From: Rhodanobacteraceae bacterium
Lineage (GTDB): Bacteria > Pseudomonadota > Gammaproteobacteria > Xanthomonadales > SZUA-5
Assembly (NCBI GenBank): GCA_016713135.1
Contig: JADJPR010000020.1
Location: forward strand, 496,001-560,000
Length of the DNA stretch: 64,000 nucleotides
Reading direction: 5' to 3'
Shown here: positions 1 to 10,814 of the stretch, piece by piece
Position numbering within the stretch: the first letter of the stretch is position 1
Layout: each line of letters begins with the position of its first letter
Made by a program: the position numbers and the translations under genes
The notes under the pieces: model-generated
Seen by the model: only the letters and a program-made list of their open reading frames with translations
Told to the model about the DNA's origin: nothing
The model's database searches: none

Positions 1-721
1 CAAGGGGATTCAAGAGGCCGGTTGTGGGTTGTGGGTTCCGGGTTGTGGGCAGCAGTCCGCGGCACCGGCCCGACAGCGCCTTTGCTGTCGCCGCCCACAA
101 CTCACAACCCACAACCCATAACCCGGGTTCACTTGGCGCAACGATCTCCAACCCGCCCACGTACTCGATGTCCTGCACCGTGCGCGAGTTGCGGCCCATG
201 GAGACGGCGTCGACTTCCTGGCGGACCGGGCGGCCGCTGGCGGTATCGACGTAGAGCTTGGTGCTGGTCTGCGCCTCGACGCCCATCATCTTCATGGTCT
301 GTTCGATCTGGTAGGTCTTCGCCGGCTTGCCGCCGACGTCCTCGGTGCCGAGCGCCTCGACCTTGGTCACGCCGGCCTTGGCCTGCTCGACGAACTCGGG
401 GCTCATGTACTGCTTGCTGACCGCGGCGGTGCCCGGCGGGGCTTCCATCCAGTCCTGGCCCGGGAGCTTGATCCAGGCGCCTTCCGGGGTGATGACCATG
501 TCCCCGCCGGGGCCGCCGGTGATGCGCATGCGCTCCGGGATGACGATCTCGACCTGCTGCTTGAAGGTCTGGTTGTTGGCGCTGGTCTCGATGCTGGCGC
601 GATAGGTCTTGGCGGCGATCATCGCGTCCCACGCGGCAAAGACCTCTTCCTTCGCGCCGGCGTGGGCGAGGCCGGCGGAGCCGAGGAGGACGATGGCGGC
701 GGCAGTCTGGAATGGGCGCAT
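1..721 (-). CDS. Secreted LolA-like protein, 3' end outside window
   Basis: The protein begins MRPFQTAAAIVLLGSAGLAHA, a clear Sec signal peptide with AHA cleavage, followed by about 180 residues that look like a LolA/outer-membrane-lipoprotein-sorting fold (alternating strands, motifs such as ITPEGAWIKLPGQDW). The family assignment is by general resemblance, so the function stays open. The reading frame has no stop before the window edge: after the conserved part it runs into the GTTGTGGG inverted repeat at 20-123 and continues out of the window. A normal family member would end near the repeat, so the natural stop may have been lost when the repeat arrived, or the stop lies just outside. The start at 721 is the only ATG that gives a signal peptide. 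Confidence 0.6.
   Translation of the reverse strand, partial: MRPFQTAAAIVLLGSAGLAHAGAKEEVFAAWDAMIAAKTYRASIETSANNQTFKQQVEIVIPERMRITGGPGGDMVITPEGAWIKLPGQDWMEAPPGTAAVSKQYMSPEFVEQAKAGVTKVEALGTEDVGGKPAKTYQIEQTMKMMGVEAQTSTKLYVDTASGRPVRQEVDAVSMGRNSRTVQDIEYVGGLEIVAPSEPGLWVVGCELWAATAKALSGRCRGLLPTTRNPQPTTGLLNPL
20..123. repeat. Inverted repeat, GTTGTGGG family, copy 1
   Basis: The left arm is built of GGTTGTGGGTT-type units and the right arm of their complement (CACAACCCACAACC), separated by about 40 bases. The arms can form a long hairpin. A second copy with the same design lies at 7586-7720. It overlaps the 3' part of the LolA-like frame. Confidence 0.8.
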
Positions 722-882
722 GGCGGTTTCCTCGTCAGTGGTTGCAGGCGCTACAACGGCGCCGCGAGAGCGCGGATGATACGGAGCCAACCCGTGCGGC
801 GCGCTGACCGAACGACCGATGTCGCCCGGCGCGCCCACGCCGCATGCTTGCGGCCATTTTCGACCCTGCGGAGCCCTGCCCC

Positions 883-2835
<1,953 letters not shown>

Positions 2836-2875
2836 GTGCGCGGCAAACCTGCTCACTGCGGGCTTGCACCCAGGA

Positions 2876-3053
2876 GCAGGACGCAGAGAACGCAGAGGAG
2901 AAGCAGAGAGAGCGCAGAGAGATCACTTGGGCTGGAGCGCCTGTCTCCCGAGTGATCCAGTCGCAGTATTGACGGTCGAACGCAGGATCCAGACCAGACA
3001 AGCCTTACCCTCCGCGGTCTCTCTGCTTCTCCTCTGCGTTCTCTGCGTCCTGC
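2876..3053. repeat. Long inverted repeat, GCAGAGAACGCAGAG family
   Basis: A 36-base arm at 2876-2911 is perfectly complementary to 3018-3053, with a 106-base loop. The arm is built of GCAGAGAA-type units. It sits between acetoacetyl-CoA synthetase and pteridine reductase and could act as a transcription barrier or be a mobile-element relic. A diverged relative with AACGCAAAG units lies at 8498-8632. Confidence 0.85.
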
Positions 3054-3109
3054 TTGTCGCTGGGCCGTGCGACAAAGCCTGTTCGTGCGCGGCGCGATAT
3101 GCTGCGGGG

Positions 3110-3847
3110 ATGAGCACAGCCCCTGTCGTCCTCGTCACCGGCGCCGCGCGCCGCGTTGGCGCCACCATTGCGCGCCGCTTGCATGCGGCGGGGTTCGATG
3201 TCGCATTGCATTACCGCAGTCCCGGCGCCGACCTGGTTGCGCTGGTTGCGGAACTGGAGTCGGCGCGCCCGGGGAGCACGCTGGCGCTGCAGGCGGACCT
3301 GGCGGACATCCCGGCGACCACGGCGCTGGTGCCGGCGATCCTGGCGCGCTTCGGCCGGCTGGATGCGCTGGTCAACAACGCGTCGAGTTTCTACCCGACG
3401 CCACTCGGCGGCATCGAAGAAGCGCAGTTCGACGACCTGATGGCGACCAACGCGCGCGCGCCGCTGTTCCTGGCGCAGGCCGCCGAGGCGCCGCTGCGCG
3501 CTGCGCGCGGCGCGATCGTCAACCTGGTCGACATCTACGCGGACCGTCCGATTCCGCGCTACCTGCCCTATTGCATGGCGAAGGCGGCGCTGGTCGCCCT
3601 GACCTACGGCCTGGCGCGCGAACTCGGCCCCGAGGTGCGCGTCAACGCCATCGCGCCGGGCAACATCCTGTGGTCGACCAATCCCGAGAAAGCGGAGACC
3701 CTGGCGATGGTCGAGCAGCGCACCGCGCTCAAGCGCCAGGGCTCCCCGGAAGACCTTGCCGGCGCGGTGTTGTGGCTGCTGCGCGACGCCGGCTATGTGA
3801 CCGGCCAGGTGCTGCGGGTGGACGGCGGGCGCTGGCTCAATATCTGA
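3110..3847 (+). CDS. Pteridine reductase (short-chain dehydrogenase)
   Basis: NADPH-dependent reductase of the SDR family that reduces dihydro-pteridines or dihydrofolate. The 245-residue protein starts with VLVTGAARRVG, where the TGxxxRxG form of the nucleotide motif, with arginine in place of glycine, marks the pteridine reductase group. LVNNASSFYPTPLG follows, and the active-site YxxxK lies in LPYCMAKAAL. The C-terminus ends in DGGRWLNI, as in the family. The longer upstream frame is non-coding repeat; ATG 3110 is preceded by GCGGGG and gives the expected N-terminus. Confidence 0.88.
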   Translation: MSTAPVVLVTGAARRVGATIARRLHAAGFDVALHYRSPGADLVALVAELESARPGSTLALQADLADIPATTALVPAILARFGRLDALVNNASSFYPTPLGGIEEAQFDDLMATNARAPLFLAQAAEAPLRAARGAIVNLVDIYADRPIPRYLPYCMAKAALVALTYGLARELGPEVRVNAIAPGNILWSTNPEKAETLAMVEQRTALKRQGSPEDLAGAVLWLLRDAGYVTGQVLRVDGGRWLNI

Positions 3848-3862
3848 AGCGCGCCGGGCACG

Positions 3863-5533
3863 TCAGTCCTCGAAGCCGCTGGCCCACAGCTCATCGTCGG
3901 GGCCGATCAGCCGGAAAGCGACACTACCGCTGGCCGACCAGCCGCCAGGTGCCGCCGGATCCTGGACGAAGACGCGCAGGTAGAGCAGCGCATCGCCGAC
4001 CTCGGTGCGCGTCGGCAATGCCAGGTCGATCGAACCGGCGCCGAGCGCGGACAGGCTGAAGTCGATGCTGCGCAGCGCGGAGGCTGTGGCGCTGGCGGGA
4101 TCGGAGAGCGCCAGCAGCGCACGTGCCGGGGCTGCCGGCAAACCGCCATCGACGCCGAGGGTGAACCCGCTGTCACCGACCAGCGGCGGCTCGTAGGCAG
4201 TCAGCCGCGGGATCGCGCCGCCGCTGCCGGGGATGCCCTGGCTGGAAGCTTGGGGCACGGCGGTTGATTCGGTGTACAGCTGCGGCCGCGCGAACGGCCC
4301 GGTTTCGTTCTGCACCCGTGGGTCGGTCAGCGGCCGGCGCAGGAAGGTCACGATGGCCGCCTGCTGCTGCGGCGTCAGGCCCAGCGGCACGATGCGCGGA
4401 TCCTTGTTCGGCGCACTGAAATCGCCGCCGCGGTTGTAGAAGGCGACCACCTCTTCCAACGTCTGGAAGCGCCCGTCGGCGAAATATGGCGCCGACAGTT
4501 CGATGTTGCGCAGCGGCGGTGTGCGCATGCGGCCGCGATCGCCATTGTTGCCGGTCACGGCGAAGCGGCCCGGATCGGCGTTGCCCGGGCGCACCCCGAT
4601 ATAGTGGAAATTGTTGTCGCTGAGCAGCGGCCCACCGTGGCAGCGCGCGCAGCCCGCCTGCACGAAGGCCTGGCGCCCGGCGAGTTCGTCCGCGGTCATC
4701 GCCGCCTGGTTGCCGGCGAGCTGCAGGTCGTGCGGCGTCTGGTTCGATACCAGCGTGCGCTCGTAAGCTGCGATCGCCAGCGCCAGCCGCGCGGAGCTCA
4801 CCTCCGGCGTGCCAAACACCTCTTCGAACAGTTGCGGGTAGCTGCGCCCGGCAATCCAGTCGCCCAGCGCCTGGGGCACTGCGGGCGACAGCTTCAGTGG
4901 CGAAATGGCGGCGATGCGCTGGGTCATGTCCGCCAGGGTGCCGCCGGCATGTGCCATTTCCACCGCGTTCACCACTGGCCCGAGCGCCTGGTTCTCCAGC
5001 GCACCGCCTGCCGGGATCAGGGTCTGCTGGGTGTCCGGGTCGAGGAAGACGCCGGCGGCACGACCGTCCCAGAACAGGGTGGTCGGGAAGCCCGCGTTCA
5101 CCGCGGTCTGCGATTGGCGCGATCCCACCTGCGGGGCCATGCCGAACAGCGGGTCGAACTGGTAAATGCCGTTGGCGGCGTGCGCCGGCACGCCCATCGA
5201 CCCGACGATGTCGTCCGGCGTGCCGAACACCTGGTCCGGCCCCGGGTGCACGCTGGCCGGGTTCGGCGTGCGCGTGCGCTGGTCGGTGCCGCCGGCACGC
5301 GGCATGTGGCAGCTGCCGCAGGCCACCGTGCCGGTCTTGGAGAGCTGCTCGTCCCAGAACAATGCCTGGCCCAGCGCGATCTTGGCCGTGGACTGTGGGT
5401 TGCCCGCCGGGACCGGCGCCGCCGCGGGCAGCGGCGCGAAAGCGGGCGGCGGGGGCGGACCGCCCTGGGCGGACAACCGCGGCGCGGCCGCGCACGTGAG
5501 GACGAGGGCTAGGGCAGCCAGGAACAGACGCAT
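3863..5533 (-). CDS. Di-haem cytochrome c peroxidase / MauG family protein
   Basis: Periplasmic di-haem protein. A signal peptide (MRLFLAALALVLTCAAAPRLSA) is followed by a proline-rich linker and two CxxCH haem sites, CGSCH at about residue 72 and CARCH at about 300, with the family motif PLRNIELSAPYFADGRF between the second haem and the C-terminus. Members reduce peroxide or catalyse MauG-like oxidations. The last hundred residues are an extra beta-rich domain ending DELWASGFED, a GFE tail shared with the secreted proteins at 56307 and 58800. The ATG at 5533 was chosen over 5566 because it gives the signal peptide and has GGAG nine bases upstream. Confidence 0.88.
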   Translation of the reverse strand: MRLFLAALALVLTCAAAPRLSAQGGPPPPPAFAPLPAAAPVPAGNPQSTAKIALGQALFWDEQLSKTGTVACGSCHMPRAGGTDQRTRTPNPASVHPGPDQVFGTPDDIVGSMGVPAHAANGIYQFDPLFGMAPQVGSRQSQTAVNAGFPTTLFWDGRAAGVFLDPDTQQTLIPAGGALENQALGPVVNAVEMAHAGGTLADMTQRIAAISPLKLSPAVPQALGDWIAGRSYPQLFEEVFGTPEVSSARLALAIAAYERTLVSNQTPHDLQLAGNQAAMTADELAGRQAFVQAGCARCHGGPLLSDNNFHYIGVRPGNADPGRFAVTGNNGDRGRMRTPPLRNIELSAPYFADGRFQTLEEVVAFYNRGGDFSAPNKDPRIVPLGLTPQQQAAIVTFLRRPLTDPRVQNETGPFARPQLYTESTAVPQASSQGIPGSGGAIPRLTAYEPPLVGDSGFTLGVDGGLPAAPARALLALSDPASATASALRSIDFSLSALGAGSIDLALPTRTEVGDALLYLRVFVQDPAAPGGWSASGSVAFRLIGPDDELWASGFED

Positions 5534-5624
5534 GACAGGTGTCTCCACTACAGGGCTGTGGGACACGTTAGCGTGCGATTGTGGATTGAAGATGGAGCCG
5601 GGACTCCGGACGGTATCCGCAAGC

Positions 5625-7463
5625 TCAGAACAACCAGGTGACCATCGCCACCGAAAGCCCGGCGAAGACGAAAGTCAGCGGCAGGCCGATACGCAGGAAA
5701 TCCCGCGTGCGGTAGCTGCCCGGCCCGCTGATCAGCGAATTGACTGCGTTGCTGGCGGTCAGGAAGTTGTTCGAGGCGCCGAGCGCGGCGATCAGCGCGA
5801 ACTCCAGCGGACTGGCGTTCGCAGCGAGCGCCAGGTTGATCGCCATCGGCACCATCAGCACGGTGGCGCCGATCTGGCTGATCGCCATTGCGGCCATTGC
5901 GCTGAGCAGCGCGATGGCCAGTTGCAGCGACCAGATCGGCCAGCCGCCGAGATAGGCGAAAGCCTCCTGGGAGAGCCAGGCCGCAGTGCCGCTGTTGTCC
6001 ACGGCGGCGCCGAGCGGAATCAGGCAGGCGAGCACGAAGATGGTCTTCCAGCTGATCGCGCGATAGGCCTCGTCCATGCTCAATACGCCGGTCAGCAGCA
6101 TGCCGACGGCGCCCGCCAGCAGCGCCACAGACAGCGGAAAATGCCCCACCAGCGCCAGCCCGTAGCCCAGCGCAAAGAAGATCACCGCGTACCACAGCTT
6201 TTGCGGACGGTGCTCCTCCTGCGGGAAGTCGGTGATCACGACGAAATCCCGCTCGTGCACGTGTTCGGCCAGTTCCGGCCAGCCGCTGTGAAACACCAGG
6301 CAATCGCCCGACTGCACCACCACGCGGCGGATGTCTTCGCGATAGACCTCATCGCCTCGGGTCAGCGCCAGCGGGCTGATGCCGTAACGCTTGCGCAGGC
6401 GCAGCTCGCCGATGGTCTTGCCGATGAAGCGCGAGTTCGGCGGAATCACCGCCTCGGAAATACCCGAGCGCGCCGGATTGAAGGCCTCCTCCAGCTGGCG
6501 CACCTGCGGCGCACGCGACAGCCCGTGCTGCTGGGCGTAGTGCTCCAGCACATCCGGCGGCGCCAGCGCCCCGATCACCGTGCTCTGCGCCAGCAACTGG
6601 TCGCCGGGCGGCGCCACGCGCACGCCCAGGTTGTCCTTGATCGCCAGGATCAACGGCGCGCCGGGCAAGGTCTCGGCATCCTGGATGCTGTGGCCGATCA
6701 GCGCGCTGCCTGCCTCGACCGTCAGCTCGAAGACCTCGCCGCGGATGCCGTACACCTGTTCGAAGTAGCTCTCAGTGGTACCCGGCGTGACCGGCTGGCG
6801 ATCGTCCTGCGCTTCCAGCACGCGACTGCCGTAGAAGCGGAAGTACAGGACCCCGGCCATGAACAGCGCCAGCCCCACCGGCAGCACCACGAACAGCGGC
6901 AGGGTGCGGAAGGACTCGGCGCCCGAGGGCAGGTTGCGGTTGGCCGCCAGCAGCAGGTCGTTGAGCAGGATCATCGGCGAATTGCCGACCATGCTCATGG
7001 TCCCGCCGAGCACCACGCAGAAACCCATCGGCATCAGCAGGTGTGCCAGCGGATAACCGGTGCGCGCGGCGATGCGGCTGGCCACCGGCAGGAACAGCGC
7101 GACCACCGCCGGGTTCTGCATGAACGCGCTGGTGGTGCCGGCCACCAGCGACAGCGCCACCACCAGGCGCTTTTCCTCGCCCTGCGAGAGCTTCAGCACC
7201 AGGCTGGCCGCGTGCCCCATCACGCCGGTGCGGTCCAGTCCCGCGCCAAGCACCATCACCGCGAGCACGCTCATCACTGCGTTCGACGCGAATCCGTCGA
7301 ACAATCGATCCACCGGCACCAGTTGCGTGAGCCCCAGCACCACCAGGATCACCAGCGCCGCGACATCGGACGACACCCATTCGCGCACGAACAGGATCAC
7401 GGTGAGGCCAAGGATGACCAGCACCAGCGCCATGTCGAAGGAGAGTGTCAGCGCACCATCCAT
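5625..7463 (-). CDS. SLC13 family permease with RCK_C domains
   Basis: A 612-residue inner-membrane transporter of the SLC13 (divalent anion/sodium symporter) group. About five membrane segments lie in residues 1-200, including the family motif around NPAVVALFLPVA and MVGNSPMILLND. A soluble middle part (about 210-380) resembles two TrkA-C/RCK_C regulatory domains, and five or six more membrane segments follow, with SQIGATVLMVPMAINL near the end. Substrates in this subgroup are poorly known (sulfate, dicarboxylates). It has no obvious operon partner; the peroxidase gene downstream starts about 90 bases away. Confidence 0.85.
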   Translation of the reverse strand: MDGALTLSFDMALVLVILGLTVILFVREWVSSDVAALVILVVLGLTQLVPVDRLFDGFASNAVMSVLAVMVLGAGLDRTGVMGHAASLVLKLSQGEEKRLVVALSLVAGTTSAFMQNPAVVALFLPVASRIAARTGYPLAHLLMPMGFCVVLGGTMSMVGNSPMILLNDLLLAANRNLPSGAESFRTLPLFVVLPVGLALFMAGVLYFRFYGSRVLEAQDDRQPVTPGTTESYFEQVYGIRGEVFELTVEAGSALIGHSIQDAETLPGAPLILAIKDNLGVRVAPPGDQLLAQSTVIGALAPPDVLEHYAQQHGLSRAPQVRQLEEAFNPARSGISEAVIPPNSRFIGKTIGELRLRKRYGISPLALTRGDEVYREDIRRVVVQSGDCLVFHSGWPELAEHVHERDFVVITDFPQEEHRPQKLWYAVIFFALGYGLALVGHFPLSVALLAGAVGMLLTGVLSMDEAYRAISWKTIFVLACLIPLGAAVDNSGTAAWLSQEAFAYLGGWPIWSLQLAIALLSAMAAMAISQIGATVLMVPMAINLALAANASPLEFALIAALGASNNFLTASNAVNSLISGPGSYRTRDFLRIGLPLTFVFAGLSVAMVTWLF

Positions 7464-7585
7464 CTCACTCGCAGCATCGTCGGGCGCGCGGCCCGCAGGA
7501 AGTCGATATTAAAAGGATGTTAAGCAGGATGGCAGCGGTTCAGGCGCACTGTTCAGCGTTCGAGAGGGATGAAGCGCGGGAAGTT

Positions 7586-7720
7586 GCGGGTTGGTTGTGG
7601 GCACCGCGGGTTCTGGGTTGTGGGTTCTGGGTTGTGGGCAGCAAAAGCGCGCGGCGTGCCGGTGGGTCGCGGTTTCGCCCGCCCTGGCTGCCCACAACTC
7701 ACAACCTACAACCCACAACC
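7586..7720. repeat. Inverted repeat, GTTGTGGG family, copy 2
   Basis: Same design as the element at 20-123: repeated GGGTTGTGGG units on the left arm, their complement on the right. It fills most of the 300-base gap between the SLC13 permease and trmB. No gene is seen in the gap. Confidence 0.8.
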
Positions 7721-7766
7721 GGCACGCGCTCATCGAAACCACGAGGCCGCCTCCGCCCACGCCGCC

Positions 7767-8468
7767 TCACACCCGCTCGTACACCATATCCCACACCCCA
7801 TGGCCCAGCCGCCGGCCACGGCGCTCGAAGTGGGTTTCGATGCGGCCTTCAGGGCGTGGCACGTAGCCATCGCTGGTGCTGGTGTTGCGGAACAGCGGCG
7901 AGGGATCGAGCACTTCGCGCATCCACAGCGCGTAGGGCTCCCAGTCGGTGGCGAGATGGAAGCGGCCGCCCGGGCGCAGGCGGCTGGCGACCAGCTCGGC
8001 GAACGGGGTCTGCACGATGCGCCGCTTGTGGTGGCGGGTCTTGTGCCAGGGATCGGGAAAGTACAGGCGCACTTCGTCCAGGGAGCCGGGCAGGATCGCG
8101 TTGCGCAGCACTTCCACGGCGTCGTGCGAGATCACGCGGACGTTGTCGATGCCGCGCGCGTTGAGCTCACGCAGCAAACGCCCGACGCCCGGCCGGTGCA
8201 CCTCGATGCCGAGGTAGTTGCGCGCCGGATCGGCCGCCGCCGCCGCGGCGATCGCCTCGCCGTTGCCGAAGCCGATCTCGATCACCACCGGCAGCGGCTG
8301 CGCGAACCAGTCGCGCGGATCCGCCGCCGGGCGCGGCCAGTCCAGGCCATAGCGCGGCCAGTCGCGCTCCAGCGCCTCGCGCTGCGCATCGGTGGTCCGC
8401 CCCTGGCGCAGCACGAAGCTGCGGATGGCGCGGTGCTGTATGGAGGGCGGTGAACCGGGATCGGACAT
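7767..8468 (-). CDS. trmB: tRNA (guanine-N7)-methyltransferase TrmB
   Basis: SAM-dependent enzyme that makes m7G46 in the variable loop of tRNA. The 233-residue protein has the family N-terminus with IRSFVLRQGRTT, the SAM-binding IEIGFGNGEA motif, LGIEVHRPGVG, and the catalytic region LYFPDPWHKTRHHKRR. Length fits the family. The frame also opens with a TTG six bases earlier, but ATG 8468 is the better start. It lies downstream of thiG on the same strand, separated by a repeat element. Confidence 0.95.
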   Translation of the reverse strand: MSDPGSPPSIQHRAIRSFVLRQGRTTDAQREALERDWPRYGLDWPRPAADPRDWFAQPLPVVIEIGFGNGEAIAAAAAADPARNYLGIEVHRPGVGRLLRELNARGIDNVRVISHDAVEVLRNAILPGSLDEVRLYFPDPWHKTRHHKRRIVQTPFAELVASRLRPGGRFHLATDWEPYALWMREVLDPSPLFRNTSTSDGYVPRPEGRIETHFERRGRRLGHGVWDMVYERV

Positions 8469-8497
8469 GGTCAATCAGTGGTTGCAGATCAGAATTC

Positions 8498-8632
8498 TTG
8501 TCCGCGAAGGACGCAAAGAACGCAAAGAGAGCGACGATTGGTCAGTTCCAGCGACAGTCTCGCAACCTGCGCCGACTGAATGTGACCCTGCTTTCCTTTG
8601 CGTCCTTTGCGTCCTTTGCGGACAAGGCTCTT
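8498..8632. repeat. Imperfect inverted repeat, AACGCAAAG family
   Basis: The left arm reads TGTCCGCGAAGGACGCAAAG-like units and the right arm its complement ending TTTGCGGACAAG. It occupies the space between trmB and thiG. Sequence style matches the GCAGAGAACGCAGAG element at 2876-3053, suggesting one broad family. Confidence 0.75.
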
Positions 8633-8672
8633 TGCTCAGCTTTGTTCAGAGGTGCGACGGTCGGAGCTGCCG

Positions 8673-9458
8673 CTACTCGATCATCCCCGACATCGGCGAG
8701 GACGCGTTGGCGAAGCGCTTGCGCGGGATGCGGCCGGCGAGGAAGGCCTCGCGGCCGGCTTCGATGGCCTTGCGCATCGCCGAGGCCATCAGCACCGGGT
8801 TCTGCGCGCCGGCGATGGCGGTGTTCATCAGCACGCCGTCGCAGCCGAGTTCCATCGCCACCGCGGCATCGGATGCGGTGCCAACGCCAGCATCGACCAG
8901 GATCGGCACGGTCTTTTCCTCGATGATGGTGAGGATGTTGTACGGGTTGCGGATGCCGAGGCCAGAGCCGATCGGCGCCGCCAGCGGCATCACCGCAACG
9001 CAGCCGCGCTTGGCCAGTTCGCGCGCGACGATCGGATCGTCGTTGGTGTAGACCATCACCTGGAAGCCCTCGCGCACCAGGATGTCGGTCGCCTTCAGGG
9101 TCTCGACCACATCCGGGAACAGGGTCTTCAGGTCGGCCAGCACCTCCAGCTTCACCAGCGGCGCGCCGTCCAGCAGCTCGCGCGCCAGGCGGCAGGTGCG
9201 CACCGCGTCGTCGGCGGAGAAGCACCCCGCGGTGTTCGGCAGGATGGTGTAGCGATCCGGCGGCAGCACATCGAGCAGATTCGGCTGGCTCTTGTCCTGG
9301 CCGATGTTGCTGCGGCGGATCGCCACGGTGACGATCTGCGCACCGGCGGCCTCGGTGGCCAGCCGGGTCTCTTCGAGATCCTTGAACTTGCCGGTGCCGG
9401 TCAGCAGCCGGGAGCGGTAGGTCTTGCCAGCGATCAGCAGAGGGTCGTGGTGGGTCAC
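8673..9458 (-). CDS. thiG: Thiazole synthase ThiG
   Basis: Makes the thiazole phosphate moiety of thiamine from 1-deoxyxylulose 5-phosphate, dehydroglycine and ThiS thiocarboxylate. The 261-residue TIM-barrel protein shows SRLLTGTGKF at the N-terminus, PNTAGC, the VKLEV strand that carries the Schiff-base lysine, and the phosphate-binding PILVDAGVGTASDA. The start is a GTG. No thiS is found upstream: the neighbouring gene at 9564 is on the other strand, so the sulfur carrier must be encoded elsewhere. Confidence 0.95.
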   Translation of the reverse strand: MTHHDPLLIAGKTYRSRLLTGTGKFKDLEETRLATEAAGAQIVTVAIRRSNIGQDKSQPNLLDVLPPDRYTILPNTAGCFSADDAVRTCRLARELLDGAPLVKLEVLADLKTLFPDVVETLKATDILVREGFQVMVYTNDDPIVARELAKRGCVAVMPLAAPIGSGLGIRNPYNILTIIEEKTVPILVDAGVGTASDAAVAMELGCDGVLMNTAIAGAQNPVLMASAMRKAIEAGREAFLAGRIPRKRFANASSPMSGMIE

Positions 9459-9563
9459 GTCGGGAATGGGCAGCAGCGGAAAAGCGCGAGATTACGCCAG
9501 GGCGGCGGCAACTGCAGCCCGCCCGCGTGGGATGATCTGCGCCCCATCCGCTCGGGACAACCC

Positions 9564-10067
9564 ATGGCCATCGACCTCTACGAATCCACCGTCCCCTTGT
9601 TGCTGCACCACCTGGGCAGCCTGGATCGATTGCTCGACAAGGCAGCCGAGCACGCCGCGGCGCGCGGTTTCGACCCCGGCAACCTGCTGCGCGCACGGTT
9701 GGCGCCGGACATGTTCGACCTGACCCGCCAGATCCAGATCGCGACCGACCAGGCCAAGGGCTGCGGCGCGCGGCTGGCCGGTGTCGAGGTGCCGAAATTC
9801 GAGGACGTCGAGACCACCATCCCGGAACTGAAGGCACGCATCGCGCGCACCCAGGAGTTCCTGCGCAGCCTGGACCGCGATGCGATCGCCGGCGCCGAGG
9901 AGCGGCCGGTGTCGATCACGATCCCTGGCCGCACGCTGGAGTTCACCGGCAAGGCCTATGCCCATACCTGGGTCTGGCCGAACTTCTACTTCCACTACAC
10001 CATGGCCTACGCCCTGATGCGCCACAACGGCGTGGTTCTGGGCAAGCGCGACTACCTCGGCGCCTGA
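9564..10067 (+). CDS. DUF1993 family protein
   Basis: A 167-residue cytoplasmic protein matching the DUF1993 type: it begins with a short segment followed by LLHHLGSLDRLLDKAAEHA, has LAPDMFDLTRQIQIATDQAKG, and the C-terminal HTWVWPNFYFHYTMAYALMRHNGV. This family has a DinB-like four-helix fold and no assigned function. The ATG at 9564 was chosen because the long upstream frame is antisense to thiG. Divergent from thiG with about 100 bases between them. Confidence 0.88.
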   Translation: MAIDLYESTVPLLLHHLGSLDRLLDKAAEHAAARGFDPGNLLRARLAPDMFDLTRQIQIATDQAKGCGARLAGVEVPKFEDVETTIPELKARIARTQEFLRSLDRDAIAGAEERPVSITIPGRTLEFTGKAYAHTWVWPNFYFHYTMAYALMRHNGVVLGKRDYLGA

Positions 10068-10086
10068 CGGTTCGCGCGCCGGCGGT

Positions 10087-10734
10087 TCACGCCGCTGGCG
10101 CGGCCAGGCCCACATGCCGCCGGCGCACCTCGGCCAGCAGGCCGCCGACCGGAATCGCCCGCGCCGCGCGCGCCGGCGACACCACCAGCGCCAACGGTGC
10201 CAGCGCTGCCTGCGCGCCCAGTTGCGCACGCAGGCTGCAGCACCAGACGCCGGCCTGGGTGGGCACGCCGTAGAGGCGTCCGCTGTGCGCATCCAGGCGC
10301 AGGCCCGGCGGCAAGCGGCCGTCGCAGACACTCCAGATCACCGGGAGCGACGGCGTGGCCAGGCGCATCTGGGCGCACAGATCGTTGCCGACGCGGGCCG
10401 CCGGCAAGCTCTCGCGCACGATTTCCAGCCGCGGCGCCTCGGCCACTTCGAGCAACCAGCGCCTGACCGGCCCGGCCGGACATTCTTCGAACTCGACGAC
10501 GTAGCTTCCAGCGACCGCGGGTACGCCGGCCAATCCGGTCGCGGGATCGAAGGTGATTCCAGGCGGCAGCCGCGTCCCGGGCAGCAGCCGCACCGGCTGG
10601 TCGGACAGTTCCGCCAGGTAGTCCTCGCCCGCCACGGCGCTCGGCAGGCGCCGCCGGTAGCGCAGTGCGGCGAGGCGCGCCTGCAGGCGCAGGACCTGGT
10701 CGTCGGCGAAGGGATCCGCTTGCGAGAGGTTCAT
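10087..10734 (-). CDS. Protein with two putative Ig (He_PIG-like) domains
   Basis: A 215-residue protein with two copies of the He_PIG pattern: LPPGITFDPATGLAGVPAVAG at about residue 75 and LPPGLRLDAHSGRLYGVPTQAG at about 160. These domains are normally found in cell-surface proteins, yet no signal peptide is visible at the N-terminus (MNLSQADPFADDQVLRLQAR). ATG 10734 has AAGGAG ten bases upstream, which decides the start. It is divergent from the ECF sigma factor/kinase pair, which may regulate it. Its function is unknown. Confidence 0.7.
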   Translation of the reverse strand: MNLSQADPFADDQVLRLQARLAALRYRRRLPSAVAGEDYLAELSDQPVRLLPGTRLPPGITFDPATGLAGVPAVAGSYVVEFEECPAGPVRRWLLEVAEAPRLEIVRESLPAARVGNDLCAQMRLATPSLPVIWSVCDGRLPPGLRLDAHSGRLYGVPTQAGVWCCSLRAQLGAQAALAPLALVVSPARAARAIPVGGLLAEVRRRHVGLAAPAA

Positions 10735-10814
10735 GGGCAGGGCTCCTTGTGTGTCCATGGCCAGACATACGCAACAGTGGCAGCATTCCGTGCAGGCACT
10801 GGGAGCTGCAGGCG

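Noticed and set aside
5166..7523. 785-codon open frame on the plus strand
   Set aside because: Antisense to the SLC13 permease and part of the peroxidase; rich in Gln, His and Arg as expected for a shadow frame.
9459..9563. thiS expected upstream of thiG
   Set aside because: Only about 105 bases lie between the divergent thiG and DUF1993 genes; no ThiS-like frame ending in GG is present.
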